Notes: a model not told the origin generated them from the letters alone. A stretch of 64,000 bases of DNA from Bradyrhizobium liaoningense (GCF_018130785.1 NZ_JAFCJT010000005.1:186001-250000); one strand, 5' to 3'. Positions 19,254-28,075 are shown, numbered from the stretch's first letter. Translations and numbers: made by a program.

Positions 19254-19475
19254 ATGGATCGCGAGATGCACCTGCGTCACTTGCGAGAAGCCGAACGGCA
19301 CGTAGCCGAAGGCGAGCGACACATCGCTGATCAGGAAGAGCGTATAGCTACTCTGGATCGCGCCGGTTGTGAGACTGAGTTGGCGCGAGAACTGTTAGCC
19401 TCCTTCCGAGTTGCGCTGGCTTCGCACATCGCACATCGTGAACTCATCATCCATGAGATCACTCGGCGAAGCTGA
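19254..19475 (+). CDS. Small hypothetical protein, helical
   Basis: 73 aa, highly charged, with strong heptad character: REMHLRHLREAERHVAEGER, then ERIATLDRAG and LLASFRVALASHIAHRELIIHE. I recall similar small orphan proteins as common in Bradyrhizobium accessory DNA, but no function is known. The start at 19254 begins the helical segment; the frame is open further upstream, overlapping the decayed integrase. Confidence 0.6.
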   Translation: MDREMHLRHLREAERHVAEGERHIADQEERIATLDRAGCETELARELLASFRVALASHIAHRELIIHEITRRS

Positions 19476-19615
19476 GCACAGAGAGAGCTCTTTTCGCGCC
19501 AAGCGGTCACGGCGCCGGTGTCGTGCTTTTAAGAGGCAAGCGCAGCGCTTCCGGCTCGGAACTTTGCCGACGCACTACCGTTCCCGATGGGCGGGCACGA
19601 ACGTAGGCAGAAGCC

Positions 19616-19942
19616 ATGAAATGGATGCTGGTGGTCTTGGTGGGCGGCGTCTCGCCAGTCAACACCGATCTGGTGTTCGACAAGTTCACGGACTGCCTCG
19701 CCGCTGAGGAGCAGATGCGACAGCACTATGCTGACGCCTTCGAGGCGTGGGATCGCATGGCTGCGGCAAGGATCGACCGACGCAGGGACTACAAGAAGGC
19801 CCGTGACGTTGAGGCCAAGCGGCTGCTGAATAACGTAGGGACGTGCGTCCCGCATGGTGGCGGCGATCAGCAGCCGGTCACTGCACCACGGCAGCAGCCT
19901 CCCGCTACATCGTCACAGCAGTCCGACAAGGCTCAACCTTAA
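19616..19942 (+). CDS. Small hypothetical protein
   Basis: 108 aa. Starts MKWMLVVLVGGVSPVNTDLVFDKFTDCLAAEEQMRQHYADAFEAW with a short hydrophobic N-terminus, ends in a Gln/Pro-rich tail and has a charged middle (RIDRRRDYKKARDVEAKRLL). Shine-Dalgarno-like GGCAGAAGCC precedes the ATG. It resembles small orphan proteins recurrent in Bradyrhizobium accessory regions; function unknown. Confidence 0.6.
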   Translation: MKWMLVVLVGGVSPVNTDLVFDKFTDCLAAEEQMRQHYADAFEAWDRMAAARIDRRRDYKKARDVEAKRLLNNVGTCVPHGGGDQQPVTAPRQQPPATSSQQSDKAQP

Positions 19943-20142
19943 CCAAGGTCGTCATTTGTGTGAGACCTTGTGATGGCTCTCTGAACCCTTCGAGACCGGC
20001 TCAGCACCTCCGTGCTACGTGCAAGCACTCGGTAGCTATGTTCCAGCATCTCAAGATAAGAGCGAGTAGTACGGTCGTTGGTGTCGAGCCTCGCGCTCCG
20101 GCAACGCGCGGCGAGTTCGAGGAATTTCCTGGGCGTCTTCAT
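19939..20142 (-). CDS. Small hypothetical protein (doubtful)
   Basis: 67 aa: MKTPRKFLELAARCRSARLD followed by a basic helix (RTTRSYLEMLEHSYRVLARSTEVLSRSRR). The composition looks protein-like and similar short ORFs are seen in related genomes, but there is no clear Shine-Dalgarno. Its first codons overlap the tRNA-Leu-like sequence at 20115-20134. Convergent with the preceding gene, overlapping by four bases. Confidence 0.4.
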   Translation of the reverse strand: MKTPRKFLELAARCRSARLDTNDRTTRSYLEMLEHSYRVLARSTEVLSRSRRVQRAITRSHTNDDLG

Positions 20143-20204
20143 GGGGCGCCAACCACTATACCGACCCGGACGTTCCTATCCGATGGCGTGTCGTCCTGGG
20201 CCGT

Positions 20205-20561
20205 TCAATGCGTGGCTTCCCGAAGTAGCGTAACCGGGTAGACTGGCTTCGAGAGGAACGTGACACCATCGGGCAACGGGCTTGCTGGCGGTTGCCCAGA
20301 AATGACTACGACGCGCAGGGTGGGATCAATCATACGCGCAAGCCGGGCGAGTTCTATGCCGTTCATCTTGAGCGTTAGGTTGATGTCGGTGATCAACAGG
20401 GAAGGATGGCGAGCCTTGAGAGCCAACGACGCCGTTTCGGCGTCCTCGCACTGGATCACCTCAAAGTTGCTTTCCTCCAATAGCAGGGCGATCATGTCCC
20501 GCTGTATGGCATCGTCCTCAACCACAATTGCGGTGCGTCGGAGCGGCGTTGATTGACCCAT
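20205..20561 (-). CDS. Single-domain response regulator (CheY-like)
   Basis: 118 aa from the ATG at 20561. A complete receiver domain: acidic pair in IVVEDDAIQRDM, phospho-acceptor Asp59 in LLITDINL, the Thr/Ser position in VVVISGQPP and conserved Lys105 in FLSKPVYP. There is no output domain, so it would signal by protein-protein contact or act as a phosphate sink. No histidine kinase is nearby; it sits in the tRNA-Leu island, so its partner may be elsewhere. Confidence 0.85.
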   Translation of the reverse strand: MGQSTPLRRTAIVVEDDAIQRDMIALLLEESNFEVIQCEDAETASLALKARHPSLLITDINLTLKMNGIELARLARMIDPTLRVVVISGQPPASPLPDGVTFLSKPVYPVTLLREATH

Positions 20562-20668
20562 GGCAGACACTCCCGGGTTCGGTAACATAGGTTAATAACC
20601 GAGAGAGATCAGTGGTTCTGTGAGAGCGGAAAAAATTTCGCTGTTCCCCGGCGGAACTGCCCGCCGCC

Positions 20669-20766
20669 TCACCTCCTCCAGAAGTCCTTGAACCGCGTTG
20701 GCGATAGCTCCGTGTGACCGTGTGCTGGATGTTCTTGTGGCCGAGATAGGCTTGCAAGGCACGCGG
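20669..20766 (-). pseudogene. C-terminal remnant of a tyrosine recombinase
   Basis: On the minus strand RALQAYLGHKNIQHTV is the His-containing C-terminal box of tyrosine integrases. The frame then breaks; shifting it gives TELSPTRFKDFWRR and a TGA at 20671-20669, the usual end of these proteins. Comparison with the usual HTVRYTEL implies loss of four bases near 20715, removing the Arg-Tyr codons that hold the catalytic tyrosine. Opposite strand to the other remnant, so either a second integrase or an inversion. Confidence 0.75.
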
Positions 20767-20857
20767 CTCGGAACACATCGATAGCCTGCGCGAACTGATC
20801 AGGAAGCTGCGTGGGAGACTCCATTATGGTCAGCGGCGACAGTAGTCCTTGTCTTCT

Positions 20858-21232
20858 TTACGACTTGCTATTCAGGAGCATTCGAGTGTTGGCGATGTTC
20901 GCCGCGAGAGCCGCATGAGCGGCCTGCAACTGCATGATCCTCTCCGACAGCACCTTCCCTGATGCTCGCAGGCTTCCAATTGCGCGGCAGTTCTCTGCCC
21001 CGAGCGAACGCGCCCGCGAGATTGCCTGTGCAGCACGGGACAAGAGATCAGCATGTCCAGGCTTCCGATTTTCAATCTCGACATGGCGAGGCTGACCGTT
21101 TGCCAGTAGAAGAAAGAGAGCGCGTTGGGCTTTGTATCTTGCTGCCGCTCGACTGCGCTCCGAGCCATAGATCAGAGCCGGTGCCGCTGCTGACGAGACG
21201 GACCATTTCCATCGTCGTCCACGCTTTTTCAC
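20858..21232 (-). CDS. Hypothetical protein, start uncertain
   Basis: 124 aa from the GTG at 21232, where the sequence KKRGRRWKWSVSSAAAPALIYGSERSRAAARYKAQRALFLLL begins; short proteins with this RGRRWKW...GSERSR pattern recur in Bradyrhizobium. The second half (HADLLSRAAQAISRARSLG ... LQAAHAALAANIANTRMLL) is a separate helical block, so two small genes may have fused. The frame stays open upstream to about 21460 through a recombinase-like segment. Function unknown. Confidence 0.5.
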   Translation of the reverse strand: MKKRGRRWKWSVSSAAAPALIYGSERSRAAARYKAQRALFLLLANGQPRHVEIENRKPGHADLLSRAAQAISRARSLGAENCRAIGSLRASGKVLSERIMQLQAAHAALAANIANTRMLLNSKS

Positions 21233-21373
21233 AACGGTCTGGAACGCGGTGAACCGTCTGTCGGCGGGGGAAGTATCTTGCACAGGATCAAGCACGCAGC
21301 GTCCCCTTTTAGAGGGTTCCAACGTTAGTCTTGATGGGAAGAAGCGGCAAGTTGTGGTTGCGCTGTCACGAAG

Positions 21374-21460
21374 CTGCGCACCAGCCTTCTGCGCGTCCTC
21401 AGTCGCTTCTGCCTGTGCCTGCGCAGTCGCAACCATGAAGGCGATCAATGCATCACGCAC
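21374..21460 (-). pseudogene. Serine-recombinase (resolvase) fragment
   Basis: The translated piece RDALIAFMVATAQAQAEATE followed by DAQKAG resembles the catalytic-domain end of serine recombinases, where an ALIAFM(V/M)A.AQAQAE helix precedes the DNA-binding region. Nothing before or after it matches. About 29 residues, so the call is tentative. Confidence 0.45.
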
Positions 21461-21524
21461 GGCGCGGCGATCCCTGCACCGCCGTCGCGAAGCCCCCGAT
21501 CGCGCCAAACGGACCCGCCTCCCC

Positions 21525-22796
21525 TCAAACCGCCCGCCTCCCCGACCTCTCCGCCACCTGCTTCTGCACAAAATACATCGCGACCAGGGCGACGATCGCC
21601 GACGCGACGACGACGTAGCCGATCCGGTCGAAATGGAGCAGCGACCCGTCCGGCGCCTGCGCGATGATCGCGCCGGCGAGCACCGAGCCGATCCCGCCGG
21701 AGAGTTGCTGGAGCGAGGCGCTGATCGCGCTGAACGAGCCGCGCTGGCTTTGATCGGGGATCGCCGACATCAGGGCCTGCGACGGGATCATCCGCGAGAA
21801 GATGCCGACGAACATCAGGACGTTGACGAGGATCGCGGTCGTCAGCGAGACGTGGCCGAGATGGGTGTAGATCAGCACCATGATGACGGACACCACGCTG
21901 CCGAAGACGAAGGTCGGGTATTTGCCGAACGCGTCGCTGGCCCTGCCGACCAGCGGTCCCGTGACGATGCTGAACAGGCCGGAGACCAGATAGATCGTCG
22001 GCAGATGCAGGATGTCGATGCCGAGATTGTGCACGGTGAAGGCGCTGGAGAACGGCATCAGCATGTACCCGCCCGTCGCCAGCAATGTCGTGACGGCGAA
22101 GGCCAGCGTGTAGCGCGGTTGTCCGACCGTCGCGACCAGATGGCGGAACGGGTTTCTGTCCTGCTTCAGTTTCAGATGCGCGTCGACCGGCTCCATGGCG
22201 AAGATGATGACGGCGATTGCTGCAATCGACAGGCCGACGATCGCAATGAAGCAGACATGCCAGTTCCAGTGATTGGCGAGAAACAGCCCGGCGGGAATGC
22301 CGAGCACCTGGCTCGCGGCGAACGCGGTCTGGACGAAGCCCATCACGCGGCCGCGCAGGTGCAGCGCGAACAGGTCGGTGATGATGGCCAGCACGACCGA
22401 GCCGATCACGCCGCCGAACAATCCGGTCACGATCCTGCCGAGCAGCAGCACATGGTAGGTCTGCGCCGCGGCACAGAGCAGGGTCCCGAGCGTGAAGCCG
22501 ACATAGAAGAACAGCAGCAGGCGCTTGCGGTCGAAGCGATCGGCAAAGCCGGCGGCCAGGATCCCCGATAGTCCCGCGCTGAACGCGTAGGCCGACACCG
22601 CGATACCGAATTGCCCGGCCGTGATGTCGAGCGCGGGCATCAGGATGGCCCCGAGCGGCGACATGATGATGAAATCGAGGATGATCGTGAACTGCGTGAA
22701 CGCGAGCAGCGCGATGAGGAGCACCTGGTAGCGCGAAAAGCCGCGCTGGCGGTCCGATGGATCGTCGATAGGCGCGGCGAGCGTCTGTTCGGTCAT
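21525..22796 (-). CDS. MFS transporter, drug-efflux type
   Basis: 423 aa, 12 predicted membrane helices. The loop 2-3 motif FADRFDRKRLLLFFY is the major-facilitator signature (GxxxDRxGRK variant), and the helix-5 region QTAFAASQVLGIPAGLFLANHWNWH matches the antiporter motif C of drug-efflux members. Probably a proton-driven exporter of small hydrophobic compounds, substrate unknown. ATG at 22796 chosen; an in-frame ATG at 22811 is an alternative. Confidence 0.85.
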   Translation of the reverse strand: MTEQTLAAPIDDPSDRQRGFSRYQVLLIALLAFTQFTIILDFIIMSPLGAILMPALDITAGQFGIAVSAYAFSAGLSGILAAGFADRFDRKRLLLFFYVGFTLGTLLCAAAQTYHVLLLGRIVTGLFGGVIGSVVLAIITDLFALHLRGRVMGFVQTAFAASQVLGIPAGLFLANHWNWHVCFIAIVGLSIAAIAVIIFAMEPVDAHLKLKQDRNPFRHLVATVGQPRYTLAFAVTTLLATGGYMLMPFSSAFTVHNLGIDILHLPTIYLVSGLFSIVTGPLVGRASDAFGKYPTFVFGSVVSVIMVLIYTHLGHVSLTTAILVNVLMFVGIFSRMIPSQALMSAIPDQSQRGSFSAISASLQQLSGGIGSVLAGAIIAQAPDGSLLHFDRIGYVVVASAIVALVAMYFVQKQVAERSGRRAV

Positions 22797-23101
22797 GACA
22801 CCTGATTTCATTGTGAGTGGGCGCGAGCGGGCGCGCGAAACTGGCAGATGGGGTCGGCCGGGAGGATTTCCACGGGGCGCGCGGCACAAGCGCTGCCGGA
22901 GCATGCAGCTCGCGCCGGATTGTGGGATCCATGCAACAGCAGGGTGCATGGATTGGGCCCGGCATCCCCCAGGGGCCGCCTGCCCTATCTCCAGCCGGAT
23001 TAAGCCGCCCTTAGCGAATGCCCCCTAGGCTCTCGGCCGTCCATTTCCCTGCTCCCCGGCCTCAGGGCCGATCATGTTGCGGCAAGTCAGAGCGTTTTCG
23101 G
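22797..23101. other. Divergent intergenic region with one perfect hairpin
   Basis: 305 bases between the start codons of the MFS and HAD-UbiA genes, so it must hold both promoters. The only structure seen is the inverted repeat ATCCATGCA / TGCATGGAT at 22927-22935 and 22945-22953 with a nine-base loop, which could be an operator or RNA hairpin. No gene supported. Confidence 0.5.
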
Positions 23102-24424
23102 ATGGAGCAGCCTGCCTGGCAGTACGAGTCTGGCGCCCCGACGTCGTCGGTCACGGCGGCGGCTGCGCGGACGCTGGTCATCGATCTCGAAGGCGCCCTG
23201 CTGCGGTCCGAACTCCTGATGGAGGCGCTGTTCTCGAGCCCGGCCCGCCTGCTGGCGCGGTTCGGGGCGGGCGGACGGCCGGGCATGGCGGCGCTCACGG
23301 ATGTGCTGGCGCAGGCCGACATCGACTACGCCCACCTGCCCTATGATTCCAACGTGCTGAACCAGGCGCTGGCGGCGCGCGCGCGTGGCGAAAAAATCTA
23401 TCTGGTCGCGGGCCGCCTTGCCGGCCATGCGGCGGGCATCGCCGCGCATCTCGGTTTCGACGGCGTCGTGACGCCGGCCGATCTCGCGGCGGGCGAGCTT
23501 CCATTCGATCGCGGCGCGATCGATCGCATCGAGACCCGTGACAGCCGCCACCCCGGCCTGAAGACCTGGGCGCAGGCGCTGCGCGTCTATCAATACGCCA
23601 AGAACACGCTGGTGTTCGTGCCGGCGATCACGGCGCATCAAATGAATCTTGCGACGCTCGGCTATGCGTTGCTGGCGTTCCTGGCGTTCTCGGCCTGCGC
23701 GTCGGGTGCCTATCTGATGAACGATCTGCTCGATCTCTCGGCCGACCGGCAGCATCCGACCAAGCGCCATCGCGCGCTCGCGGCAGGTCGACTGCCGATG
23801 TCCTCGGCGCTGCTTGCGATCCCCGCGCTATGGCTACTCGCGGTTGCCGCCAGCCTCTGCATCTCGCCCTTGTTCCTCGGCGTACTCGGCGGCTATCTCG
23901 CCACCACCATCGCCTATTCGCTCGCGCTCAAGCGCAAGATGCTGGTCGACGTCGTGACCCTCGCCGGCCTCTACACGCTGCGCATCATCGCCGGCGCGGT
24001 CGGTGTCGGCGTGGTGCTGTCGGAATGGCTCTTGATCTTCTCGTTGTTCGTGTTCACCTCGCTCGCGCTGATCAAGCGCTTCAGCGAGCTCAGCATGCGC
24101 GAGAGCGCCGGCCTCGCCGATCCCTCCAACCGCGATTACAAGATCACCGACCTGCACATCATCGGCGCGATGGCGGCGGCGAGCGCCATGAACGCGGTGA
24201 CCGTGTTCTCGCTCTACGTGTCCTCCTCCGCGGTGACGCCGCTCTACAGCCGTCCCTGGATGCTGTGGCTGCTCAACCCGCTGCTGCTCTACTGGTTCGG
24301 CCGCGCCCTGATGATGGCCCATCGCCGCGAGATGCCCGACGATCCGATTCTCTACACTTTTCGAGATGGCGCCAGCCGCATGACGGTCGCGGCGATGATC
24401 TGCATCATGCTGGCGGCGATCTGA
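23102..24424 (+). CDS. HAD-UbiA fusion, polyprenyl-phosphate phosphoribosyltransferase-like
   Basis: 440 aa. Residues about 22-150 resemble a HAD hydrolase; 170-440 are a nine-helix UbiA prenyltransferase. The UbiA part has both Asp-rich motifs in the form used by decaprenyl-phosphate phosphoribose synthase: NDLLDLSADRQHPTKRHRALAAG (about 207-229) and DVVTLAGLYTLRIIAGA (about 283-299). That enzyme puts 5-phosphoribose on the lipid phosphate; a phosphatase then gives the DprE1 substrate. The HAD part is degenerate: motif I is DLEGALLRSE (D28, then Glu30 for Asp), motif II lacks its Thr/Ser (LVAGR) and motifs III/IV were not found. Complements the DprE1/DprE2-like genes 6 kb upstream. Confidence 0.85.
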   Translation: MEQPAWQYESGAPTSSVTAAAARTLVIDLEGALLRSELLMEALFSSPARLLARFGAGGRPGMAALTDVLAQADIDYAHLPYDSNVLNQALAARARGEKIYLVAGRLAGHAAGIAAHLGFDGVVTPADLAAGELPFDRGAIDRIETRDSRHPGLKTWAQALRVYQYAKNTLVFVPAITAHQMNLATLGYALLAFLAFSACASGAYLMNDLLDLSADRQHPTKRHRALAAGRLPMSSALLAIPALWLLAVAASLCISPLFLGVLGGYLATTIAYSLALKRKMLVDVVTLAGLYTLRIIAGAVGVGVVLSEWLLIFSLFVFTSLALIKRFSELSMRESAGLADPSNRDYKITDLHIIGAMAAASAMNAVTVFSLYVSSSAVTPLYSRPWMLWLLNPLLLYWFGRALMMAHRREMPDDPILYTFRDGASRMTVAAMICIMLAAI

Positions 24425-24540
24425 CCGCGCCCGGCGGGACCCCAGCTGCCGCTTGCGCGGCCCGCCGCCAGTGGCTACATCGCGGGCAATCCTTAGCCTA
24501 TGACGCCGACCGACCAATTCGATTGAGGTTTTGAAACGCC

Positions 24541-25155
24541 ATGACCGTACGCCTGCATCGCGGCGACCTGCCCGACCTGTCCCGCTACACCGGAGCGGTG
24601 GCGATCGACACCGAGACCATGGGGCTGAACCCGCACCGCGACCGGCTCTGCGTGGTGCAGCTCTCGCCCGGCGACGGCAGCGCCGACGTGGTACAGATCC
24701 CCAAGGGCCACACCGACGCACCGAACCTGAAGGCCCTGCTGGCCAATCCCGGGATCACCAAGATCTTCCACTTCGCGCGGTTCGACGTCGCGGTGCTGTA
24801 CCAGACCTTCGGCGTCATGACCGGGCCGATTTATTGCACCAAGATTGCCTCGCGCCTGACCCGCACCTATACCGACCGCCATGGCCTGAAAGACCTCGTG
24901 CGCGAGGTGCTCAATGTCGACCTCTCCAAGCAGCAGCAGTCCAGCGACTGGGGTTCCGACAGCCTGACCGAGCCGCAGCTCGCCTACGCCGCCTCCGACG
25001 TGCTGCACCTTCATGCCCTGCGCGAGCGGCTCGACGCCATGCTGGTGCGGGAAGGCCGCACCGCGCTGGCAAAGGCCTGTTTCGACTTCCTCCCGACCCG
25101 CGCCCTGCTCGACCTCCAGGGCTGGCAGGAAGAGGACATTTTCGCGCATTCCTGA
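24541..25155 (+). CDS. RNase D-like 3'-5' exoribonuclease
   Basis: 204 aa, the DEDDy exonuclease domain only, without the HRDC domains of E. coli RNase D, as usual in alphaproteobacteria. The three Exo motifs are intact: AIDTETMGL (Exo I), FHFARFDVAVL (Exo II) and YAASDVLHL (Exo III, Tyr and Asp). It would trim RNA 3' ends with two metal ions. It precedes lptC by about 150 bases. Confidence 0.9.
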   Translation: MTVRLHRGDLPDLSRYTGAVAIDTETMGLNPHRDRLCVVQLSPGDGSADVVQIPKGHTDAPNLKALLANPGITKIFHFARFDVAVLYQTFGVMTGPIYCTKIASRLTRTYTDRHGLKDLVREVLNVDLSKQQQSSDWGSDSLTEPQLAYAASDVLHLHALRERLDAMLVREGRTALAKACFDFLPTRALLDLQGWQEEDIFAHS

Positions 25156-25300
25156 GCCCCCAATCAGCGGCTAGGCTCGGGCTGTCGCCCCGTTTCGGAC
25201 ACTTTCGTGCGGCCTGTCGCGGGCTGCATATCCTGGCGCTGCCGGCTACAATGGCGCGCGCCCTCAACCGGACAAGGCGAGCGACACCGCGGGAGCTCAG

Positions 25301-26032
25301 GTGAATTCGGCCCAGAATCCAACCTACGACGCCGCGCTTGCGGCGAAGTTTGCCAGCGCGGCGCGCCACAGCCGACTGGTGCGGATTCTGCGCATCGCGG
25401 TGCCGGTGACGGTGGCTGCGTCCATGGCCGCGATCGTCGCCGTCTCGACCTTCCTCAATCCCTTCCAGATCCCCGTGAAGCTCGACTCCGGAAATCTCGT
25501 GGTGACAGGCACCAAGATCACGATGGAAACGCCGCATCTGGCGGGCTTCACCCCGGACCAGCGGCCGTACGAGCTCTGGGCCAAGACCGCGACGCAGGAC
25601 ATCACCGACCCCGATCATGTCGATCTCAATGATTTGCGCGCGAAGGTGCTGATGGAAGACAAATCCACCCTGCTGCTCGATGCCCGCACCGGGCGCTTCG
25701 ACAACAAGCAGCAGCAGCTCGACCTGCACAAGGATATCTTCCTGCGCACCTCGACCGGCTACGAGGCGCGGCTGAACTCGGCCTTCGTCGACATGGGCAA
25801 GGGAACGGTCTCCTCGGATGACCATGTCGACGTCAAGCTGACCAACGGAACGCTGAGCGCTGATCGGCTGCGGATCACGGAAGGCGGCGATGTCATCCGC
25901 TTCGAGGGCAACGTGGTGATGCATCTGGACAAGCTGGACGATCCCGCTGCCGCTCAGCCTGCGCCGGCCGAGCAGCCCGCGCCGCCGGTGAAGACACGTA
26001 CGCCTCCGAACAAGTCTGCCAATTCAAAGTGA
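25301..26032 (+). CDS. lptC: LPS export protein LptC
   Basis: 243 aa, GTG start after GGGAGC. A single N-terminal membrane helix (IAVPVTVAASMAAIVAVSTFL, about 34-54) anchors a periplasmic beta-jellyroll (LVVTGTKITMETPHLAGFTPDQRPYELWA ... LNSAFVDMGKGTVSSDDHVDVKLTNGTLSADRLRI), the LptC fold that passes LPS from LptB2FG to LptA. The Pro/Ala-rich tail is low complexity. Overlaps the next gene by four bases. Confidence 0.9.
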   Translation: MNSAQNPTYDAALAAKFASAARHSRLVRILRIAVPVTVAASMAAIVAVSTFLNPFQIPVKLDSGNLVVTGTKITMETPHLAGFTPDQRPYELWAKTATQDITDPDHVDLNDLRAKVLMEDKSTLLLDARTGRFDNKQQQLDLHKDIFLRTSTGYEARLNSAFVDMGKGTVSSDDHVDVKLTNGTLSADRLRITEGGDVIRFEGNVVMHLDKLDDPAAAQPAPAEQPAPPVKTRTPPNKSANSK

Positions 26033-26763
26033 TTTTCATGTCGAAGTTTTTTCCGCGCAACGAAGACAAGCGCAGCGCCATCATCAGTGCGGCCGCGCTC
26101 GCCGTCGGCGTCGCGCTTGTCGCAACGGGTGCCGCAGTCGCACAGAGCACGATGCAGGGCGTGCCCAACGCAATGCAGGGCTTTTCGCAAAACCGCGACC
26201 AGCCGATCCAGATCGAAGCCGCATCACTCGAGATGCGCGACAAGAAGAAGGAGGCGACCTTCTCCGGCAATGTGAAGGTGGTGCAGGGCGACACCACCAT
26301 GACCTCGAAGACGCTGGTCGTGTTCTACGACTCCGGCGGCGGCGACAAGCCGGCCACGCCGCAACCCGCGGCGCCCGCAGCGAAGGGCACCAAGGGGGCG
26401 CCGATGCAGTCGGCGCAGCCGGGGCCGGGCGGCAGCTCCTCGATCAAGCGGCTGGAGGCGCGCGGCAATGTCGTCGTCACCCAGAAGGACCAGGTGGTCA
26501 CGGGCGAAACCGCCGTCTTCGACACCAAGACCAACCTCATCACCATGCTCGGCGGCGTCGTCTTGACGCAATGCAAGAACGTGTTGCGCGGCGACCGTCT
26601 GGCGGTCGACATGACCACGGGCGTCTCGCGGGTGGAATCCGACAGTGGCAGGGTGCAGGCCCTGCTGCCGCAGGGCGGCAGCAATGATTGCGGATCGGGC
26701 AGCCCGGCCAAGCCCGCCCCGGCGGCGCCGCTGCAATTGCCCGGTGCAGGCAAGCAAAAGTAA
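26029..26763 (+). CDS. lptA: LPS transport periplasmic protein LptA (OstA-like)
   Basis: 244 aa. N-terminal signal peptide (SAAALAVGVALVATGAAVAQ) and OstA repeats: PIQIEAASLEMRDKKKEATFSGNVKVVQGDTTMTSKTLVVFY and RLEARGNVVVTQKDQVVTGETAVFDTKTNLITMLGGVVLTQCKNVLRGDRLAVDM. It forms the periplasmic bridge that carries LPS to LptD. A Pro/Ala/Gly-rich insert separates the halves. The GTG at 26029 overlaps the lptC stop (GTGA); an ATG at 26038 is equally possible. Confidence 0.9.
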   Translation: MIFMSKFFPRNEDKRSAIISAAALAVGVALVATGAAVAQSTMQGVPNAMQGFSQNRDQPIQIEAASLEMRDKKKEATFSGNVKVVQGDTTMTSKTLVVFYDSGGGDKPATPQPAAPAAKGTKGAPMQSAQPGPGGSSSIKRLEARGNVVVTQKDQVVTGETAVFDTKTNLITMLGGVVLTQCKNVLRGDRLAVDMTTGVSRVESDSGRVQALLPQGGSNDCGSGSPAKPAPAAPLQLPGAGKQK

Positions 26764-26986
26764 ATTCCATAAGTTGGTTCAAAGGCTTGGATCAGATGCT
26801 CCCGATCCGAGGTTGAAGCTTGCCCGGCGAGACTGTATCTAGCGCGCAGGGCTATCGAAGCGGGGTCCGCCGCTTTTCGGGCGTGTTTCACTGGGCATGA
26901 GACATCCCTTCACTCATGCTGCGTTGGCGAATCGAAAGGCCGGCGCGGCAGATCGCGCGAATTCCGCGAAAGGCTAGAAGGCGGGG

Positions 26987-27985
26987 ATGGTCGATCTCTT
27001 CAGCATGTTCCGTCGGCGCCCCGCCAAGCGCGGCCGGCCAGGATTTGCGCGTCAGGACATCACCGCCCTTGGTGACAGCGTCGGCGGTCTCGTGCCCAGC
27101 CCGGTGCGCGATGCATCGCCGATCGCCCGCGACCAGCCGATGCGCGCGCCCGACCATTTTCAGGCCGACTATCAAGCCGAGCCGCCGCGTGCCCAGGCGG
27201 TGCATCCCGTCAGAGCTGCCAGCAGGCCCAACGGCGCCGGCGGACCGCAGCTTCTGAAGCGGCCGGGCTTCCTGGCGGTGCATAGCGTGGAAAAGAGTTT
27301 CGGCAGCCGCCAGGTGGTGCGCGGCGTCAGCATCTATGTGCGCCGCGGCGAAGCGGTCGGCCTGCTCGGCCCGAACGGCGCCGGCAAGACCACCGTGTTC
27401 TACATGATCACCGGCCTGATCAAGCCCGATCGCGGCGCGATCGAGCTCGACGGCCACGACGTCACCAGGCTGCCGATGTATCAGCGCGCGCGGCTCGGCA
27501 TCGGCTATCTGCCGCAGGAAGCCTCGATCTTTCGCGGCCTCACCGTCGAGCAGAACATCCGCGCCGTGCTCGAAGTGGTCGAGCCCTCGCGCAAGAAGCG
27601 CGAGCAGCAGCTCGATTCGCTGCTCGACGAATTCAACATCACGCGCCTGCGGAAATCGCCGTCGATCGCGCTGTCAGGCGGTGAGCGGCGCCGCGTCGAG
27701 ATCGCGCGCGCGCTGGCGACGCGTCCGAACTACATGCTGCTCGACGAGCCCTTCGCCGGCATCGATCCGATCGCGGTCGGCGACATTCAGGACCTCGTCC
27801 GCCATCTCACCAACCGCGGCATCGGCGTGCTGATCACCGATCACAATGTCCGCGAGACGCTCGGCCTGACCGATCGCGCCTATATCGTCTATGCCGGTGA
27901 AATCTTGACCGAGGGTAGCCCGGATGAGATCGTCGCCGATCCCGACGTTCGCCGGCTTTACCTTGGCGAGGAATTCCGCCTCTAG
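26987..27985 (+). CDS. lptB: LPS export ABC transporter ATPase LptB, N-terminally extended
   Basis: 332 aa against about 240 for typical LptB. The ATPase is complete in residues 95-332: Walker [11 protein letters not shown]-loop YLPQEASIF, signature [15 protein letters not shown], Walker [13 protein letters not shown] and the switch His in [11 protein letters not shown]. It drives LPS extraction from the inner membrane with LptF/LptG, which are not in the window. The first 95 residues ([15 protein letters not shown] ... PNGAGG) are basic, Pro-rich and probably disordered; the first Met with good family likeness is missing further in, so the long form seems real. Confidence 0.93.
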   Translation: MVDLFSMFRRRPAKRGRPGFARQDITALGDSVGGLVPSPVRDASPIARDQPMRAPDHFQADYQAEPPRAQAVHPVRAASRPNGAGGPQLLKRPGFLAVHSVEKSFGSRQVVRGVSIYVRRGEAVGLLGPNGAGKTTVFYMITGLIKPDRGAIELDGHDVTRLPMYQRARLGIGYLPQEASIFRGLTVEQNIRAVLEVVEPSRKKREQQLDSLLDEFNITRLRKSPSIALSGGERRRVEIARALATRPNYMLLDEPFAGIDPIAVGDIQDLVRHLTNRGIGVLITDHNVRETLGLTDRAYIVYAGEILTEGSPDEIVADPDVRRLYLGEEFRL

Positions 27986-28075
27986 CCCGTTTTTCCAATT
28001 CGTCAAGACGTGTACATCGGGCGCAGACTAGGATAAGCAAAAATCGGACCAACTTTTGGAATCGGTTCTTGCTTC

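Noticed and set aside
28057..28072. TGG...TTGC sequence before rpoN that resembles a sigma-54 -24/-12 promoter
   Set aside because: The GG-to-GC gap is 11, not the required 10, and it ends a few bases before the start codon, too close for a promoter.
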